In this document: positions 32,857 to 42,382 of the stretch, piece by piece
Layout of the letters: every line of letters starts with the position of its first letter
Numbering within the stretch: the stretch's first letter is position 1
From: Lysinibacillus sp. OF-1
Lineage (GTDB): Bacteria; Bacillota; Bacilli; Bacillales_A; Planococcaceae
Length of the DNA stretch: 64,000 bases
Assembly: GCF_028356935.1 (NCBI RefSeq)
Contig: NZ_CP102798.1
Location: 4,402,001-4,466,000, forward strand
Direction: 5' to 3'
Position numbers and translations under genes: made by a program
The notes under the pieces: generated by a model
Seen by the model: only the letters and a program-made list of their open reading frames with translations
Databases searched by the model: none
Told to the model about the DNA's origin: nothing

Positions 32857-33246
32857 ATGAAAATTGCGAGGAATCCTGAGAACATTCACCCACCTGTTGC
32901 TCCTTATGTACATCAAATTGAAGTCACTGGCCCCCATAGGTGGTTAACCCTATCAGGTCAAATCGGTATGATGGCAGATGGGACTATCCCTGAAGATGCA
33001 GCAGTACAATTGAATGTAGCACTAGAAAATATAAAAAAAAATTTAGAAAGCGCCAATATGGAGGTTCAAGATCTGACGAAGATCGTTTTCTATTTGGTAG
33101 GAGAAATGGATGCAAGTCAACGACAGCAAATCATCAATAACTTTTTTGGGGGACATCTTCCATGCACAACATTGATATATGTGGTTGCACTCGCTACTCC
33201 TGCCTTAAAGGTTGAGATAGACGCATGGGCTTGTAAGAAATTATAA
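32857..33246 (+). CDS. Rid-family (YjgF/YER057c/UK114) protein without the catalytic Arg
   Basis: 129 residues, the standard length of this trimeric fold. GPHRWLTLSGQIGMMADGTIPEDAAVQLNVALENIKKNLESANM (given in blocks) and the closing ALKVEIDAWACKK are family features. RidA enamine/imine deaminases carry an Arg in a P-A-R-x-C-V motif; here the equivalent is PCTTLIYV with Thr, so 2-aminoacrylate deaminase activity is unlikely. It probably belongs to a Rid4-7-type subgroup with another substrate. It is monocistronic. Confidence 0.8.
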   Translation: MKIARNPENIHPPVAPYVHQIEVTGPHRWLTLSGQIGMMADGTIPEDAAVQLNVALENIKKNLESANMEVQDLTKIVFYLVGEMDASQRQQIINNFFGGHLPCTTLIYVVALATPALKVEIDAWACKKL

Positions 33247-33298
33247 ATCATACTATGTTATATATAATCAAGATGTGCTGTAATTATGTATTTTTCTA

Positions 33299-33327
33299 GT
33301 ACCCCTTTAACCCTTCTAAAGGGGTAC
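33299..33327. terminator. Hairpin terminator between convergent genes
   Basis: GTACCCCTTTA / TAAAGGGGTAC stem between the Rid gene and the TetR gene, with A/T flanks. Confidence 0.6.
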
Positions 33328-33360
33328 AGTTTCATCTACTTTTACATAGATAGTAAAGTA

Positions 33361-33942
33361 TTATTTAAGTAATGTGAGCGTTGTTGCAATTGCATTATCA
33401 ACAAAGGCTTGTTGCGGCTGTGATTTCAGCATGACCGTTAATCCGATTAGTGCCACAAGTAGTGCTTGTGCTAAAGATTTCGCATCCGTGTCAGCATCTA
33501 ACTCGCCTGATTGGATTCCTCGCTCAATCGTCTCCTGAAAAATAACAGCTAAATAAAGTTGATGCTCTCTCGTTAAAATTTCAAATCTCTCGTCATGAGG
33601 AGCTAATTCAACCATTGTATTGATACAAAAACAGCCGTTACTAAGATCTTTCGTATATTCAGCTGCAATCACTTCTTCAAAAAAAGTAGCAAATGCCTGC
33701 TTTACAGACGTATGGCTTTGGAGTCTTGCTCGTATATCAGCTGCACGAGATGTCGTATATCTTCGAAGTGCTGCTTCGAAAAGCTCTTTTTTGTCACCAA
33801 AGGTTGAATAAATACTAGGACGTTGAATGCCCATTCTAGCAGTGAGATCACTTAAAGAAGTAGCTTCATATCCCTTCTCCCAAAATAACTGCATGGCAGC
33901 CTCTAATACTTTTTCTTCATCAAATTCACGGGTTCTTGCCAT
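33361..33942 (-). CDS. TetR/AcrR-family repressor
   Basis: 193 residues. The N-terminal TetR helix-turn-helix is at about 8-54 (KVLEAAMQLFWEKGYEATSLSDLTARMGIQRPSIYSTFGDK in blocks). The C-terminal ligand domain contains DLSNGCFCINTMVEL, the pattern of the TetR_C_16/AcrR-like subgroup. AAAGGAGGTG precedes the ATG. It is divergent from an MFS-oxidoreductase-esterase operon, with a TACCGAACGGTA site in the gap; repression of that operon is likely. Confidence 0.85.
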   Translation of the reverse strand: MARTREFDEEKVLEAAMQLFWEKGYEATSLSDLTARMGIQRPSIYSTFGDKKELFEAALRRYTTSRAADIRARLQSHTSVKQAFATFFEEVIAAEYTKDLSNGCFCINTMVELAPHDERFEILTREHQLYLAVIFQETIERGIQSGELDADTDAKSLAQALLVALIGLTVMLKSQPQQAFVDNAIATTLTLLK

Positions 33943-34082
33943 AAAAAACCCACCTCCTTTATGTAAGGATTAATAAGCTGGTCACTACAATTTAAATACC
34001 AAATAGTATGTAATAATTGTATAACCTGCTCTTTATATTGTCAATTTCCGTTTTATTTATAAAAATAAATTCAAAAAATACA

Positions 34083-34141
34083 TTGACACAGCAAATAAAA
34101 CTAAGATATATTTACCAATAATTATTTCATACCGAACGGTA
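34083..34141 (+). promoter_or_regulatory. Promoter and TetR operator of the MFS-LLM-esterase operon
   Basis: TTGACA at 34083-34088 and TATATT at 34107-34112 (18-base spacer) form a good vegetative promoter. TACCGAACGGTA at 34130-34141 is a palindrome (arms TACCG/CGGTA) just downstream of the predicted start. A related ATACCAAATAGTAT lies nearer the TetR gene at about 33997-34010, suggesting two operator sites and autoregulation. Confidence 0.68.
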
Positions 34142-34180
34142 AGTTATAATGACAATTCAATTATGAATGGAGGATATCGT

Positions 34181-35398
34181 GTGGACAATGATCTGAAGCG
34201 AGAAAACGATGCGCCTACTATAAATCAACAGTCTTCCATGTCTCGAGCTATAACATTATTATTCGCAACAGCCTGTGGAATGTCTGTAGCCAATATTTAT
34301 TTTGCACAGCCGCTGCTCGATCAATTGTCAAATGAGTTTACTATTGATCACTCGATTATTGGTGTTGTTATTACCATCACGCAAATCTTTTATGGCTTAG
34401 GTTTATTACTCTTAGTGCCTCTAGGGGATTTACTCAATCAGCGCCGATTGATTATTGGACAGATGCTACTGTCCATAACGGCTTTGGTTATAGTAGGCAC
34501 TGCCTCCTATAGCGCAGTACTTTTCACAGGTATGGCTTTGGTAGGTCTACTTGCAGTTGTGACGCAGACACTTGTGGCATTTGCGGCTACTATGGCTTCC
34601 CCTACAGAACGAGGTCGTGTTGTTGGTATTGTCACGAGCGGAATCGTCATTGGCATACTGCTCGCTCGGACCTTCGCTGGTCTCTTAACTGATCTTGCTG
34701 GCTGGCGGTCCGTTTATCTAGTCTCTGCCACTCTTATGTTTTTAATGGTCTGTATATTTCTAAAAGTGTTACCTAAAGTGGAGCGTGAAGTAAAAGCCCT
34801 ATCCTACTTTCAGCTAATTAAATCCGTATTTATGTTGTTCATTCAAGAAAGAACTTTACGTATCCGCTCGGTTCTAGCCATGCTAATTTTTGCTAATTTC
34901 AGTATTTTATGGACGCCACTTGTTCTGCCACTTAGTGCCCCACCGTTAACACTGTCACACAGTGTCATTGGTGCTTTTGGTCTTATTGGAGTGGCTGGTG
35001 CATTAGCTGCCGCACAGGCAGGGAAATTTGCTGACCGGGGTTATGGACAAAAAACAACAGGGATTGCTTTAGTGCTACTACTCATTTCATGGTTGTTTAT
35101 AAATTATCTAGAAAAGTCGTTATTTGCATTAGTTGTTGGTATTATCTTGCTGGATTTGGCCGTACAGGCAATTCATGTCACTAATCAGACGATGATTCTT
35201 CCATTGCGTGCAGAAGCGCGAAGTCGACTTACCGCTGGTTACATGGTGTTCTACTCCATCGGCAGCGCTGGCGGTTCAATCGCTTCTACACAGACATATG
35301 CACACTTTGGCTGGGAAGGGGTTTGCTTACTTGGAGCTTCTATCAGTACAATTGCCCTTATTTTTTGGGTAATGACTAGACGATTCACAAAATATTGA
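34181..35398 (+). CDS. MFS transporter
   Basis: About 405 residues, 12 helices. It starts from a GTG with TGGAGGA at correct spacing; the ATG six codons earlier lacks a site. ATACGMSVANIYFAQPLLDQLSNEF-type residues open helix 1, followed by PLGDLLNQRRLI (motif A) and SPTERGRVVGIVTSGIVIGILLAR. This subgroup (YgaY/YfcJ-like) exports drugs or small metabolites. It is the first gene of a three-gene operon with an LLM flavin oxidoreductase and an esterase, so it may expel or import the compound those enzymes act on. Confidence 0.82.
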   Translation: MDNDLKRENDAPTINQQSSMSRAITLLFATACGMSVANIYFAQPLLDQLSNEFTIDHSIIGVVITITQIFYGLGLLLLVPLGDLLNQRRLIIGQMLLSITALVIVGTASYSAVLFTGMALVGLLAVVTQTLVAFAATMASPTERGRVVGIVTSGIVIGILLARTFAGLLTDLAGWRSVYLVSATLMFLMVCIFLKVLPKVEREVKALSYFQLIKSVFMLFIQERTLRIRSVLAMLIFANFSILWTPLVLPLSAPPLTLSHSVIGAFGLIGVAGALAAAQAGKFADRGYGQKTTGIALVLLLISWLFINYLEKSLFALVVGIILLDLAVQAIHVTNQTMILPLRAEARSRLTAGYMVFYSIGSAGGSIASTQTYAHFGWEGVCLLGASISTIALIFWVMTRRFTKY

Positions 35399-35420
35399 TT
35401 TAACTTAGGAGAGATAACAA

Positions 35421-36494
35421 ATGGAAATAGGAATTACTTCTTTCGTAGAAACAAAACCAGATGTTCATAGTGGCGAGGTAATTAGTCATGCACAGCGTTT
35501 ACGTGAAGTAGTGGAGGAAATCATTCTTGCAGATCAAGTAGGATTGGATGTGTTTGGCGTTGGCGAGCACCATCGAGAAGATTATGCTGCTTCCTCCCCA
35601 GCAATGGTGTTATCAGCTGCCGCTCCACAAACGAAAAAAATTCGATTAACAAGTGCCGTGACAGTTCTTTCTTCTGCCGATCCCGTACGTGTCTTTCAGG
35701 ATTTTTCTACTTTAGACGGACTATCAAATGGGCGTGCGGAGATTATGGCTGGCCGTGGATCCTTTATCGAATCTTTCCCCCTATTTGGCTACAATTTAAA
35801 TGATTATGATGAACTGTTTGAAGAACATTTGGACTTATTACTCAAAATTCGCGAGTCAGAAAAAGTAGTATGGGAAGGGAAGCATCGACCAGCGATCAAC
35901 AATTTAGGTGTGTATCCAAGATCTGTTCAAAACTCCTTACCCATATGGATTGGAAGTGGAGGAAATCAACAATCTGCCATTCGGGCCGGACTTTTAGGAT
36001 TACCACTTATGCTAGCAATCATTGGAGGCAGTCCTATGCAGTTTGCTCCAATCGTACAACTCTATAAAAAAGCTGCAGCTCATGCAGGCCACGATTTATC
36101 TAAGCTTCAGGTAGGCTCTCATTCAATAGGTTTTGTTGGTCCAAATAAGGAATGGGCAGCAGATACATTTTTCCCATCCACAAAAGCAGGCATGAATAAA
36201 TTGGGCAAAGAACGCGGCTGGCCGTATTATGATCGTTCTAGTTATGATGCTGCACGAAGTTTTGAAGGGGCATTATATGTAGGTGATCCAAAGACAGTTG
36301 CAGATAAAATCATTCATCTTCGTAAACATGTAGGGATCACACGGTTTATGCTATACGTACCTTTAAGTACAATGCCACATGATCAAGTCATGCAAGCGAT
36401 AGAACTTCTTGGAACAGAAGTGGCACCCCGTGTGCGTGAGGAAGTTGCTAAATGGGAGGCGGAAATGGCACTAGAAGGACATCCATTTCTTTAG
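35421..36494 (+). CDS. LLM-class (luciferase-like) flavin-dependent oxidoreductase
   Basis: 357 residues with a TIM-barrel luciferase-like fold: VFGVGEHHREDYAASSPAMVLSAAAPQTKKIRLTSAVTVLSSADPVRVFQDFSTLDGLSNGRAEIMAGRGSF (given as known blocks) holds the substrate and FMN regions. Relatives are FMN/F420-dependent monooxygenases or reductases. It starts 22 bases after the MFS gene and ends 30 bases before the esterase. Putative Atu-type LLM proteins with this opening (MEIGITSFVE) are common next to TetR/MFS genes, but no substrate is established. Confidence 0.83.
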   Translation: MEIGITSFVETKPDVHSGEVISHAQRLREVVEEIILADQVGLDVFGVGEHHREDYAASSPAMVLSAAAPQTKKIRLTSAVTVLSSADPVRVFQDFSTLDGLSNGRAEIMAGRGSFIESFPLFGYNLNDYDELFEEHLDLLLKIRESEKVVWEGKHRPAINNLGVYPRSVQNSLPIWIGSGGNQQSAIRAGLLGLPLMLAIIGGSPMQFAPIVQLYKKAAAHAGHDLSKLQVGSHSIGFVGPNKEWAADTFFPSTKAGMNKLGKERGWPYYDRSSYDAARSFEGALYVGDPKTVADKIIHLRKHVGITRFMLYVPLSTMPHDQVMQAIELLGTEVAPRVREEVAKWEAEMALEGHPFL

Positions 36495-36524
36495 GATTTC
36501 ATTATATTTTAAAGGGGAATTTAT

Positions 36525-37466
36525 ATGACGATTAATAATCGAGTACTACCAGAATTAAGACAGGCTTACTCACAGTTTCCGGGCTTTCGTCTGCAGGAAG
36601 ATTTAGCGTGGAGTCGCAGCCTCTTAGTCCAGCCACCATTAGAAAAGTCAAAACTTGTGCACACGACGAATTGCATGATTCCTAGAGGAGATGGAGGTGA
36701 AATGCTAGTTAAAATTTATGAACCAATTGAACGAAACCGTGATAAACTTCCAGCTATGCTTTGGATTCATGGTGGTGGTTTCGTTATGGGACACCCCGAT
36801 ATGGATGATCTTCTATGTGAACGTTTTGTTCAGACCGCTAACTGCGTTGTCGTTTCTGTTGATTATCGACTTGCTCCTGAGCATCCTTATCCAGCCGCGA
36901 TTGAAGATTGTTATGCAGGGTTAGTATGGATGACAGCTGAGGCTCCATCACTAGGCATTGATGTTAAACGAGTGGCAATTGCTGGTGCAAGTGGTGGCGG
37001 AGGGCTAACAGCAGCACTAGCATTAATGGCTCGCGATAAGGGAGGGCCTTCAATTATATTTCAAATGCCATTATATCCAATGCTTGATAACCGAAATGAA
37101 ACGCCATCTAGCTATGAGATTACCGATGCTCATGCAACATGGAGTAGATCAAATAATTTGACCGCTTGGCGTATGTACTTAGGAGAAGAAAAGGACACCA
37201 ACGAACTTTCTCCGTATGCGGTTCCTTCAAGAGCAGATAATTTAGCAGGATTACCACCAACCTATACATGTATAGGTCAACTTGATTTATTTCGAGATGA
37301 AACCTTTGATTATGTAACACGTCTTGCCCAAGCAGGAGTAGATGTTGAAATGAATCTCTACCCTGGTAGCTTTCATTGCTTTGAAGTCTTTGTACCTGAA
37401 GCCGAGGTAAGTCAGCGTGCAAGTCAGAACTATTTAGATGCAATGGCTCGCGCTCTTCACCCTTAG
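36525..37466 (+). CDS. Alpha/beta hydrolase, HSL-type esterase
   Basis: 313 residues. The oxyanion motif IHGGGFVMG (near residue 82), nucleophile elbow GASGGGG (near residue 155, Ser), acid QLDLFRDE and His in YPGSFHCFEVF define a hormone-sensitive-lipase-type carboxylesterase. It cleaves short-chain esters in the cytoplasm. The elbow reads GASGG rather than the more usual GDSAGG. It is the last gene of the TetR-controlled operon, followed by a terminator 130 bases on. An oxygenase plus an esterase is consistent with Baeyer-Villiger-like degradation or detoxification, which is speculative. Confidence 0.85.
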   Translation: MTINNRVLPELRQAYSQFPGFRLQEDLAWSRSLLVQPPLEKSKLVHTTNCMIPRGDGGEMLVKIYEPIERNRDKLPAMLWIHGGGFVMGHPDMDDLLCERFVQTANCVVVSVDYRLAPEHPYPAAIEDCYAGLVWMTAEAPSLGIDVKRVAIAGASGGGGLTAALALMARDKGGPSIIFQMPLYPMLDNRNETPSSYEITDAHATWSRSNNLTAWRMYLGEEKDTNELSPYAVPSRADNLAGLPPTYTCIGQLDLFRDETFDYVTRLAQAGVDVEMNLYPGSFHCFEVFVPEAEVSQRASQNYLDAMARALHP

Positions 37467-37596
37467 TCTACCTTACTGAAAATGTGAAATAGCCCTTATC
37501 ATAGTCGTTAAGTAGTTCAGTTGCAATCATAATTGGCAGGAGCATAATTTTCTAAATGAAAGTTGCTGCTCTTGGAATGTTTGAATATGAAAATTT

Positions 37597-37633
37597 AAAA
37601 TGCGAAAATGCTTTGACGATATTTTCGCATTTT
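37597..37633 (+). terminator. Terminator of the MFS-LLM-esterase operon
   Basis: AAAATGCGAAAAT / ATTTTCGCATTTT perfect 13-base stem with an 11-base loop. The surrounding 344-base gap (37467-37810) has no other clear gene. Confidence 0.75.
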
Positions 37634-37810
37634 ATAATTATAACAATTTAGTTATGATGACCTTGTTGATAAAAACTTCACAGCTATGCAAGTCCAATTC
37701 CTCAATTTATGGCAAGTTTATCGTAAAATAAAATAATGACTTTTTTTATCATCAAATGAACTATGATGTTAAAATTACTATAAAGTGATCCAATCAGGAG
37801 GTGTAATCAT

Positions 37811-38773
37811 TTGGAAGAAAAATATACTATAGGTGAAACAGCTAAAATAATAGGTTCTACTATAAAAACAGTTCGTTACTATGATGAAATTGGGTTGCTA
37901 AAACCTACAAGTTATACTGATGGTGGACATCGATTATACACAGTGAAAGATATATGGCGTCTTGAAATGATTACAAACCTGCGTTATTTGGATTTTGGAA
38001 TTGATGATATAAGCAAAATGATATCTGAGGAGCTATCAGTCACTAGAATACTTGATTGGCAGATTGAATCGATGGAAACACAGGTTAATACGCTTATGGA
38101 TATGATATCAATTTTGCGTCAAGCAAAGGAACATAATGGGGATTCATTGCAGTGTATTCATGATTTAGTGAATGCACGAACAATTAAAGCTGAAAATAAA
38201 AAACAATTTATCGATAAAAAAGTGCAAGAAATACAATTCTTAAATGGCATTCCAAAAGAGTGGAAAGATTCGTTTTTTTATTATTTTGACAAATACATTA
38301 TTAATCAGGTGAAAGGCTCCGCCAAACAAACCGCTGCTTGGCATGAGTTGCAGGAGCTCATAAATGATCCGCAGTTTATAAAAGACCTGAAAAATACTGA
38401 ATTTCTGTACATGAATATTGTTCATCAGCCAAAATACAATGCTACAACACTGGTCAGAAAGCTCGAAAACATCCATGATCGATTGAATAAGGCGTTGAAA
38501 CAAAAATCGCCTGCCAGCAGTCCGGTTGTACAGGCCATTGTCGATGATACTGCTAGGCTGTATGCGAACTCAGAGCATTTGGACAATAAAGAAGATTACT
38601 TCCATTACTTTGTAAAATATATTCAAAGAACCAAAACCAAACGACTCGAACGATGCGAAATATTATGTGCCATTCTAAGTCCACAATACTACCAACTCTC
38701 AAAAGCTAATCAATTACTATTTCAAGGAATAGAATGGCGACTTGAACATATGGAAAATTCAGAAGGCGAATAA
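37811..38773 (+). CDS. MerR-family regulator with long C-terminal domain
   Basis: 320 residues from a TTG start with AGGAGGTG nine bases upstream. The N-terminal MerR HTH is at 4-72 (YTIGETAKIIGSTIKTVRYYDEIGLLKP), followed by a coiled coil at about 80-120. The remaining 200 residues are helical with no GyrI-like sequence, resembling the TipAS-free, DUF-type MerR regulators. No target gene is adjacent in the divergent position. Ligand and targets are unknown. Confidence 0.78.
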   Translation: MEEKYTIGETAKIIGSTIKTVRYYDEIGLLKPTSYTDGGHRLYTVKDIWRLEMITNLRYLDFGIDDISKMISEELSVTRILDWQIESMETQVNTLMDMISILRQAKEHNGDSLQCIHDLVNARTIKAENKKQFIDKKVQEIQFLNGIPKEWKDSFFYYFDKYIINQVKGSAKQTAAWHELQELINDPQFIKDLKNTEFLYMNIVHQPKYNATTLVRKLENIHDRLNKALKQKSPASSPVVQAIVDDTARLYANSEHLDNKEDYFHYFVKYIQRTKTKRLERCEILCAILSPQYYQLSKANQLLFQGIEWRLEHMENSEGE

Positions 38774-38795
38774 TTGAGGGGCTAAACACCCTCAA
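38774..38795. terminator. Short hairpin between convergent genes
   Basis: TTGAGGG / CCCTCAA with an 8-base loop, starting right at the MerR stop codon; no strong T run. Confidence 0.4.
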
Positions 38796-38811
38796 CTATT
38801 CACCTTAGCTG

Positions 38812-40245
38812 TCAACCTTTCTGTAACGTAAATTCTGGATAATCCCCAATATTTTGCTCTAATAGTTTAAATGGCTGTTGCTTTAAATAATGATTAAAGA
38901 AATCCAATGAATAGTCGTTAATCAGATGATAAGCCTTTTGGATGTCGACCCCTTCCATCCGTTCATAAAGTGGTGAAAACAGGTATAAATCAGAGAAGCC
39001 CATATGCTTCATATCTTTAATCTTCATCCAATAGTTCCCACCCACAGTTACATACTCATACCGTGGCAAAGTTTCGTTTACAAACTCGATGAACTCCTCA
39101 CTATCCGTTTCCTTCGCTTCTCTGATTGAGTCATCAGCACTCATCATCATAAATGGCTTCTTCAGCCCCTCCGTAGGAACTCGGAGTTTTCCATATAGAA
39201 CGCCGTCCATATTAAGAGCTGCTTTTATTCTTGAATCTGTCATTAGCATTTGGGTGCTCGTTGCCCCACCAAAGGAATGGCCAAACATACCTATATTCTC
39301 CATATCCATTCGACCTGTAAAACGGTTTTCAGAATCATTTTGGGCCAGCTGCTCTACTTGATCCAGCACAAATTTAGCATCTTCAACCCAACCTTCATTT
39401 GCTTTATCTAAATATGCAATTGATTCCGTTTTTTGTGGGACGTAATTTGCTATACGACCATCAGAAAAAACTGAGGCCGTGCTACTGTAGGTGTGATCTA
39501 TACCTACCACGATATAGCCTTGACTGACTAATTGCTCAATTTGAAAAGTGTTCTGATTTTTATGCCCACTAAAGCCATGAGAGAAAAGGAGTACCGGATA
39601 GGTTGTTTCCTGATTAGAAATCTCAGCGTTCTCAATAGCATGTGTTTTGACATAACCAAAATTTGCGAATAAAAACTTCGGTAAATTTAGAATTTTACTA
39701 TACCCCTCTGCAAAAACAGCAGAATCGGAAATATAAGGAGCCGTATTACCTTTAGCATTCGTATCAGCAGGATACCAGATTTGTACCATTAATTCGCGTT
39801 TGTCGCCAAGCTCTGGTGTGAGAGTCTCTTCCCTCTTAGTATCTTCCCAATCGTAGGTGACTGTTCCAATTTGGTACGGACCCGCTGGCTTTTCAAAGGT
39901 AAATACCGGAAGAACGATAGGCAGACTAACTGCTATGGCAGAATAAAGTACAGCTAATGTTGAATTCAGAACAACGCGTAATCGGCGCATACTTGATTGT
40001 TGTTCTTTTTGAACTTTTGGGTTAAAAAAGTGCCTTATCACAACAACAACGAGAAAAAATAATGTCATCAAATAAGTCGGTATCATTTGCCACCGCATCC
40101 CTTCAATGATTCCATGGACAAGTAGAAATAGCATAGACATACCACCAGCTATCAGTATTCCTCGCTGTGACTTGTTTCTACCAAAAACTAACCAACCTAG
40201 TAAAACAATATTAAAGATGACATAAAACAATTCAATAGACCTCAT
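38812..40245 (-). CDS. Membrane-anchored alpha/beta hydrolase, PAF-acetylhydrolase II-like
   Basis: 477 residues. The first about 120 residues contain four to five membrane helices, and the hydrolase domain follows outside. The oxyanion segment VLLFSHGFSGHKNQN, the nucleophile in GMFGHSFGGAT (near residue 330) and the His in IKDMKHMGFSDL are typical of platelet-activating-factor acetylhydrolase-type esterases. It may cleave short acyl esters or lipids at the membrane surface. AAGGAGG precedes the ATG. It is monocistronic. The 257-base upstream gap holds only promoter-like A+T-rich DNA. Confidence 0.8.
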   Translation of the reverse strand: MRSIELFYVIFNIVLLGWLVFGRNKSQRGILIAGGMSMLFLLVHGIIEGMRWQMIPTYLMTLFFLVVVVIRHFFNPKVQKEQQSSMRRLRVVLNSTLAVLYSAIAVSLPIVLPVFTFEKPAGPYQIGTVTYDWEDTKREETLTPELGDKRELMVQIWYPADTNAKGNTAPYISDSAVFAEGYSKILNLPKFLFANFGYVKTHAIENAEISNQETTYPVLLFSHGFSGHKNQNTFQIEQLVSQGYIVVGIDHTYSSTASVFSDGRIANYVPQKTESIAYLDKANEGWVEDAKFVLDQVEQLAQNDSENRFTGRMDMENIGMFGHSFGGATSTQMLMTDSRIKAALNMDGVLYGKLRVPTEGLKKPFMMMSADDSIREAKETDSEEFIEFVNETLPRYEYVTVGGNYWMKIKDMKHMGFSDLYLFSPLYERMEGVDIQKAYHLINDYSLDFFNHYLKQQPFKLLEQNIGDYPEFTLQKG

Positions 40246-40502
40246 AATAAAAACCTCCTTGTTTTTTGATCTTGCTGATTCAAATCAAAGTGTATTACCT
40301 CCAGTAAGAGGAGAATCAACAATCAATACAAAAAAACACTGACATTTTTTATAATTGTCCACCATTTTACAAATTTAAGGTTGTATATTATTAAAATAAA
40401 AATTGAGCAGTTATAAAAAATTGTCTTTATAATATCAATAAAGAACTATGAATATTTCACAGGTACAGGTTAAATTATTTTAGAAGTTAGGAGAGGACAG
40501 AA

Positions 40503-41255
40503 ATGGATTCCTATGAAGTATCGACATTAAAAAAGGGCCTTTTGATATTGGATATATTACGACAAAAGCATGCTCTTACATTGACTGAAATTATGGAAGA
40601 GTTATCACTGAATAAGACATCGGTTTTTCGCATGCTTTATACTTTGGAAAAAATGAATTATGTTAATAAATATAATAAATACTATCAATTAAATCCTCAT
40701 ATTTTTAGAGATGAACATCTATATTGGCATCAAGATATTGAATGGACTTCCCTTGTAGCACCCTATCAATTAGCCCGACAAGAAGAAATAACTACTTATA
40801 TTGGTATTTTAGAAGATTGTGAAATGGTGATAAAAAATGTCATCAGGGAGCCATTTGAACAACCTTTTTTTCAAGCAATCGATACTCGAACACCCATGCA
40901 TTCAAGTGCACTTGGAAAAGTAGTCTTAGCTCACCTACCCATAGAAACGCAACATGACATGTTAAATAGTATAAGACTTCATCCACTTACATCAAAAACC
41001 TTCTATGATTATGGTTTATTAATTCCTCACTTACAGGTTATTAAAGCACAAGGATACGCTGTTGATAATGAAGAAACCAATCTAGGTAAATGTTGTATTG
41101 CAGTACCTATCTATGTCAATAAAGAAGTAATAGGTGCCATTGCCCTACACGGTTCGACGGAGCAAATAAAGAAAGCGGCCATTCGTTCTTTTGTAAAAAA
41201 ATTAGTCGAGGCAAGTAAAAAATTAACAGCGGAAATTGATTATCTTTTAACATAG
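40503..41255 (+). CDS. IclR-family regulator
   Basis: 250 residues. A winged helix at about 6-60 (LKKGLLILDILRQKHALTLTEIMEELSLNKTSVFRMLYTLEK in blocks) is followed by the IclR effector domain (MHSSALGKVVLAHLP, NLGKCCIAVPIYVNKEVIGAIALHG). IclR proteins control small-carboxylic-acid, aromatic or sugar catabolism genes and usually have a neighbouring target. The aldo/keto reductase 142 bases downstream on the same strand is the best candidate. A promoter-like TTGTCT..TATAAT lies upstream. Confidence 0.85.
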   Translation: MDSYEVSTLKKGLLILDILRQKHALTLTEIMEELSLNKTSVFRMLYTLEKMNYVNKYNKYYQLNPHIFRDEHLYWHQDIEWTSLVAPYQLARQEEITTYIGILEDCEMVIKNVIREPFEQPFFQAIDTRTPMHSSALGKVVLAHLPIETQHDMLNSIRLHPLTSKTFYDYGLLIPHLQVIKAQGYAVDNEETNLGKCCIAVPIYVNKEVIGAIALHGSTEQIKKAAIRSFVKKLVEASKKLTAEIDYLLT

Positions 41256-41397
41256 TTTTGTATCTTAGAAGATTAATAAGCTATGCTCCTTTGCAATAAA
41301 AATGCTTTTGCTTCTATATATGAAACTATTAGTATAGATGTTTGTAAAAATAGGTTTTTATCCTATTCTTGTTATAGAAAAACGAGGAGGTAAGAAG

Positions 41398-42330
41398 ATG
41401 AAATTCCATACATTAAAGAAAACTAATATCCGTATTTCAGAAATTGGTCTTGGAACAAATGCTGTTGGTGGTCATAATTTATTTGAAAGCTTAAATGAAC
41501 AAGATGGAAAGGAGCTAGTGACAACAGCCCTAGATCTTGGAATAACTTTTATTGATACAGCAGACATTTATGGTAAAGGGCGTTCAGAGGAAATCGTTGG
41601 GGATGTTTTGAAAAACTATCGTAGGGAAGATTTCGTTTTGGCAACAAAGGCAGCTAAACGTTGGTTTGAAGATGGTACAGTAACAGTAGATAATCATCCA
41701 AAATATCTACGACAAGCTTTTGAAAATAGCTTAAATCGCCTCCAATTGGATTATGTAGATCTATACTATTTGCACTTCCCTGATAACGAAACACCCCTTG
41801 TTGAATCGATTGGAGAATTATCGCGCTTAAAAGAAGAAGGTAAAATCGGAGCAATAGGAATTTCTAACGTAACATTAGATCAATTAATCGAAGCAAATAT
41901 GCATAATGATATTTCAGTCTTACAATCTCCTTATAATATGTTAAACCGTTCAGCCGAACAAGATTTACTGCCATACTGTATAAAAAATGATATTTCATTT
42001 ATTCCTTATGGACCACTCTCATATGGTCTACTTGGTGGCAAGTATACAAAAGATTTTAAACTAGGCGCAGGGGACTGGCGAGTTTCAAACCCTTTATTCC
42101 ACGGTGAACTGTTTGAACAAACATTAGTTAAAGTAGAGGCGTTAAAGGAAGTAGCAGCAGAAAAACAAACAACATTACCAAATCTGGCTCTTGCTTGGTT
42201 ATTAGCCCAAGACGGTGTTGATGCCGTTATCCCAGGAGGAAAGCATAAAAGCCAAGTAGCTATCAATGTGGAAGCAACGGATGTCCTGTTAACAAATGAA
42301 GATTTAATGAAAATAGAAGGAATTTTATAA
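41398..42330 (+). CDS. Aldo/keto reductase, IolS/YqkF type
   Basis: 310 residues, the start chosen at 41398 because AGGAGGT lies just upstream. The AKR motifs are FIDTADIYGKGRSEEIVG (Asp and Tyr), LATKAAKRW (Lys) and YYLHFPD (His). PGGKHKSQVAINVEA near the end is the NADP adenine-binding segment. This subclass reduces aldehydes or sugars such as pyridoxal or inosose. It lies downstream of the IclR regulator and ends at a strong terminator. Confidence 0.83.
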   Translation: MKFHTLKKTNIRISEIGLGTNAVGGHNLFESLNEQDGKELVTTALDLGITFIDTADIYGKGRSEEIVGDVLKNYRREDFVLATKAAKRWFEDGTVTVDNHPKYLRQAFENSLNRLQLDYVDLYYLHFPDNETPLVESIGELSRLKEEGKIGAIGISNVTLDQLIEANMHNDISVLQSPYNMLNRSAEQDLLPYCIKNDISFIPYGPLSYGLLGGKYTKDFKLGAGDWRVSNPLFHGELFEQTLVKVEALKEVAAEKQTTLPNLALAWLLAQDGVDAVIPGGKHKSQVAINVEATDVLLTNEDLMKIEGIL

Positions 42331-42332
42331 TA

Positions 42333-42382
42333 AAAAATGAGAAAAGAGAGGATTTTTGCAAATTCGCTCTTTTCTCATTTTT
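42333..42382 (+). terminator. Terminator of the aldo/keto reductase gene
   Basis: AAAAATGAGAAAAGAG pairs with CTCTTTTCTCATTTTT, with a further imperfect AAT/ATT inner part, directly after the stop codon. Confidence 0.82.

Noticed and set aside
37559-37654. Short ORF beginning MKVAALGMFEYENLK before the terminator at 37597
   Set aside because: It runs through the terminator stem and its ribosome site is too distant; coding potential is weak.
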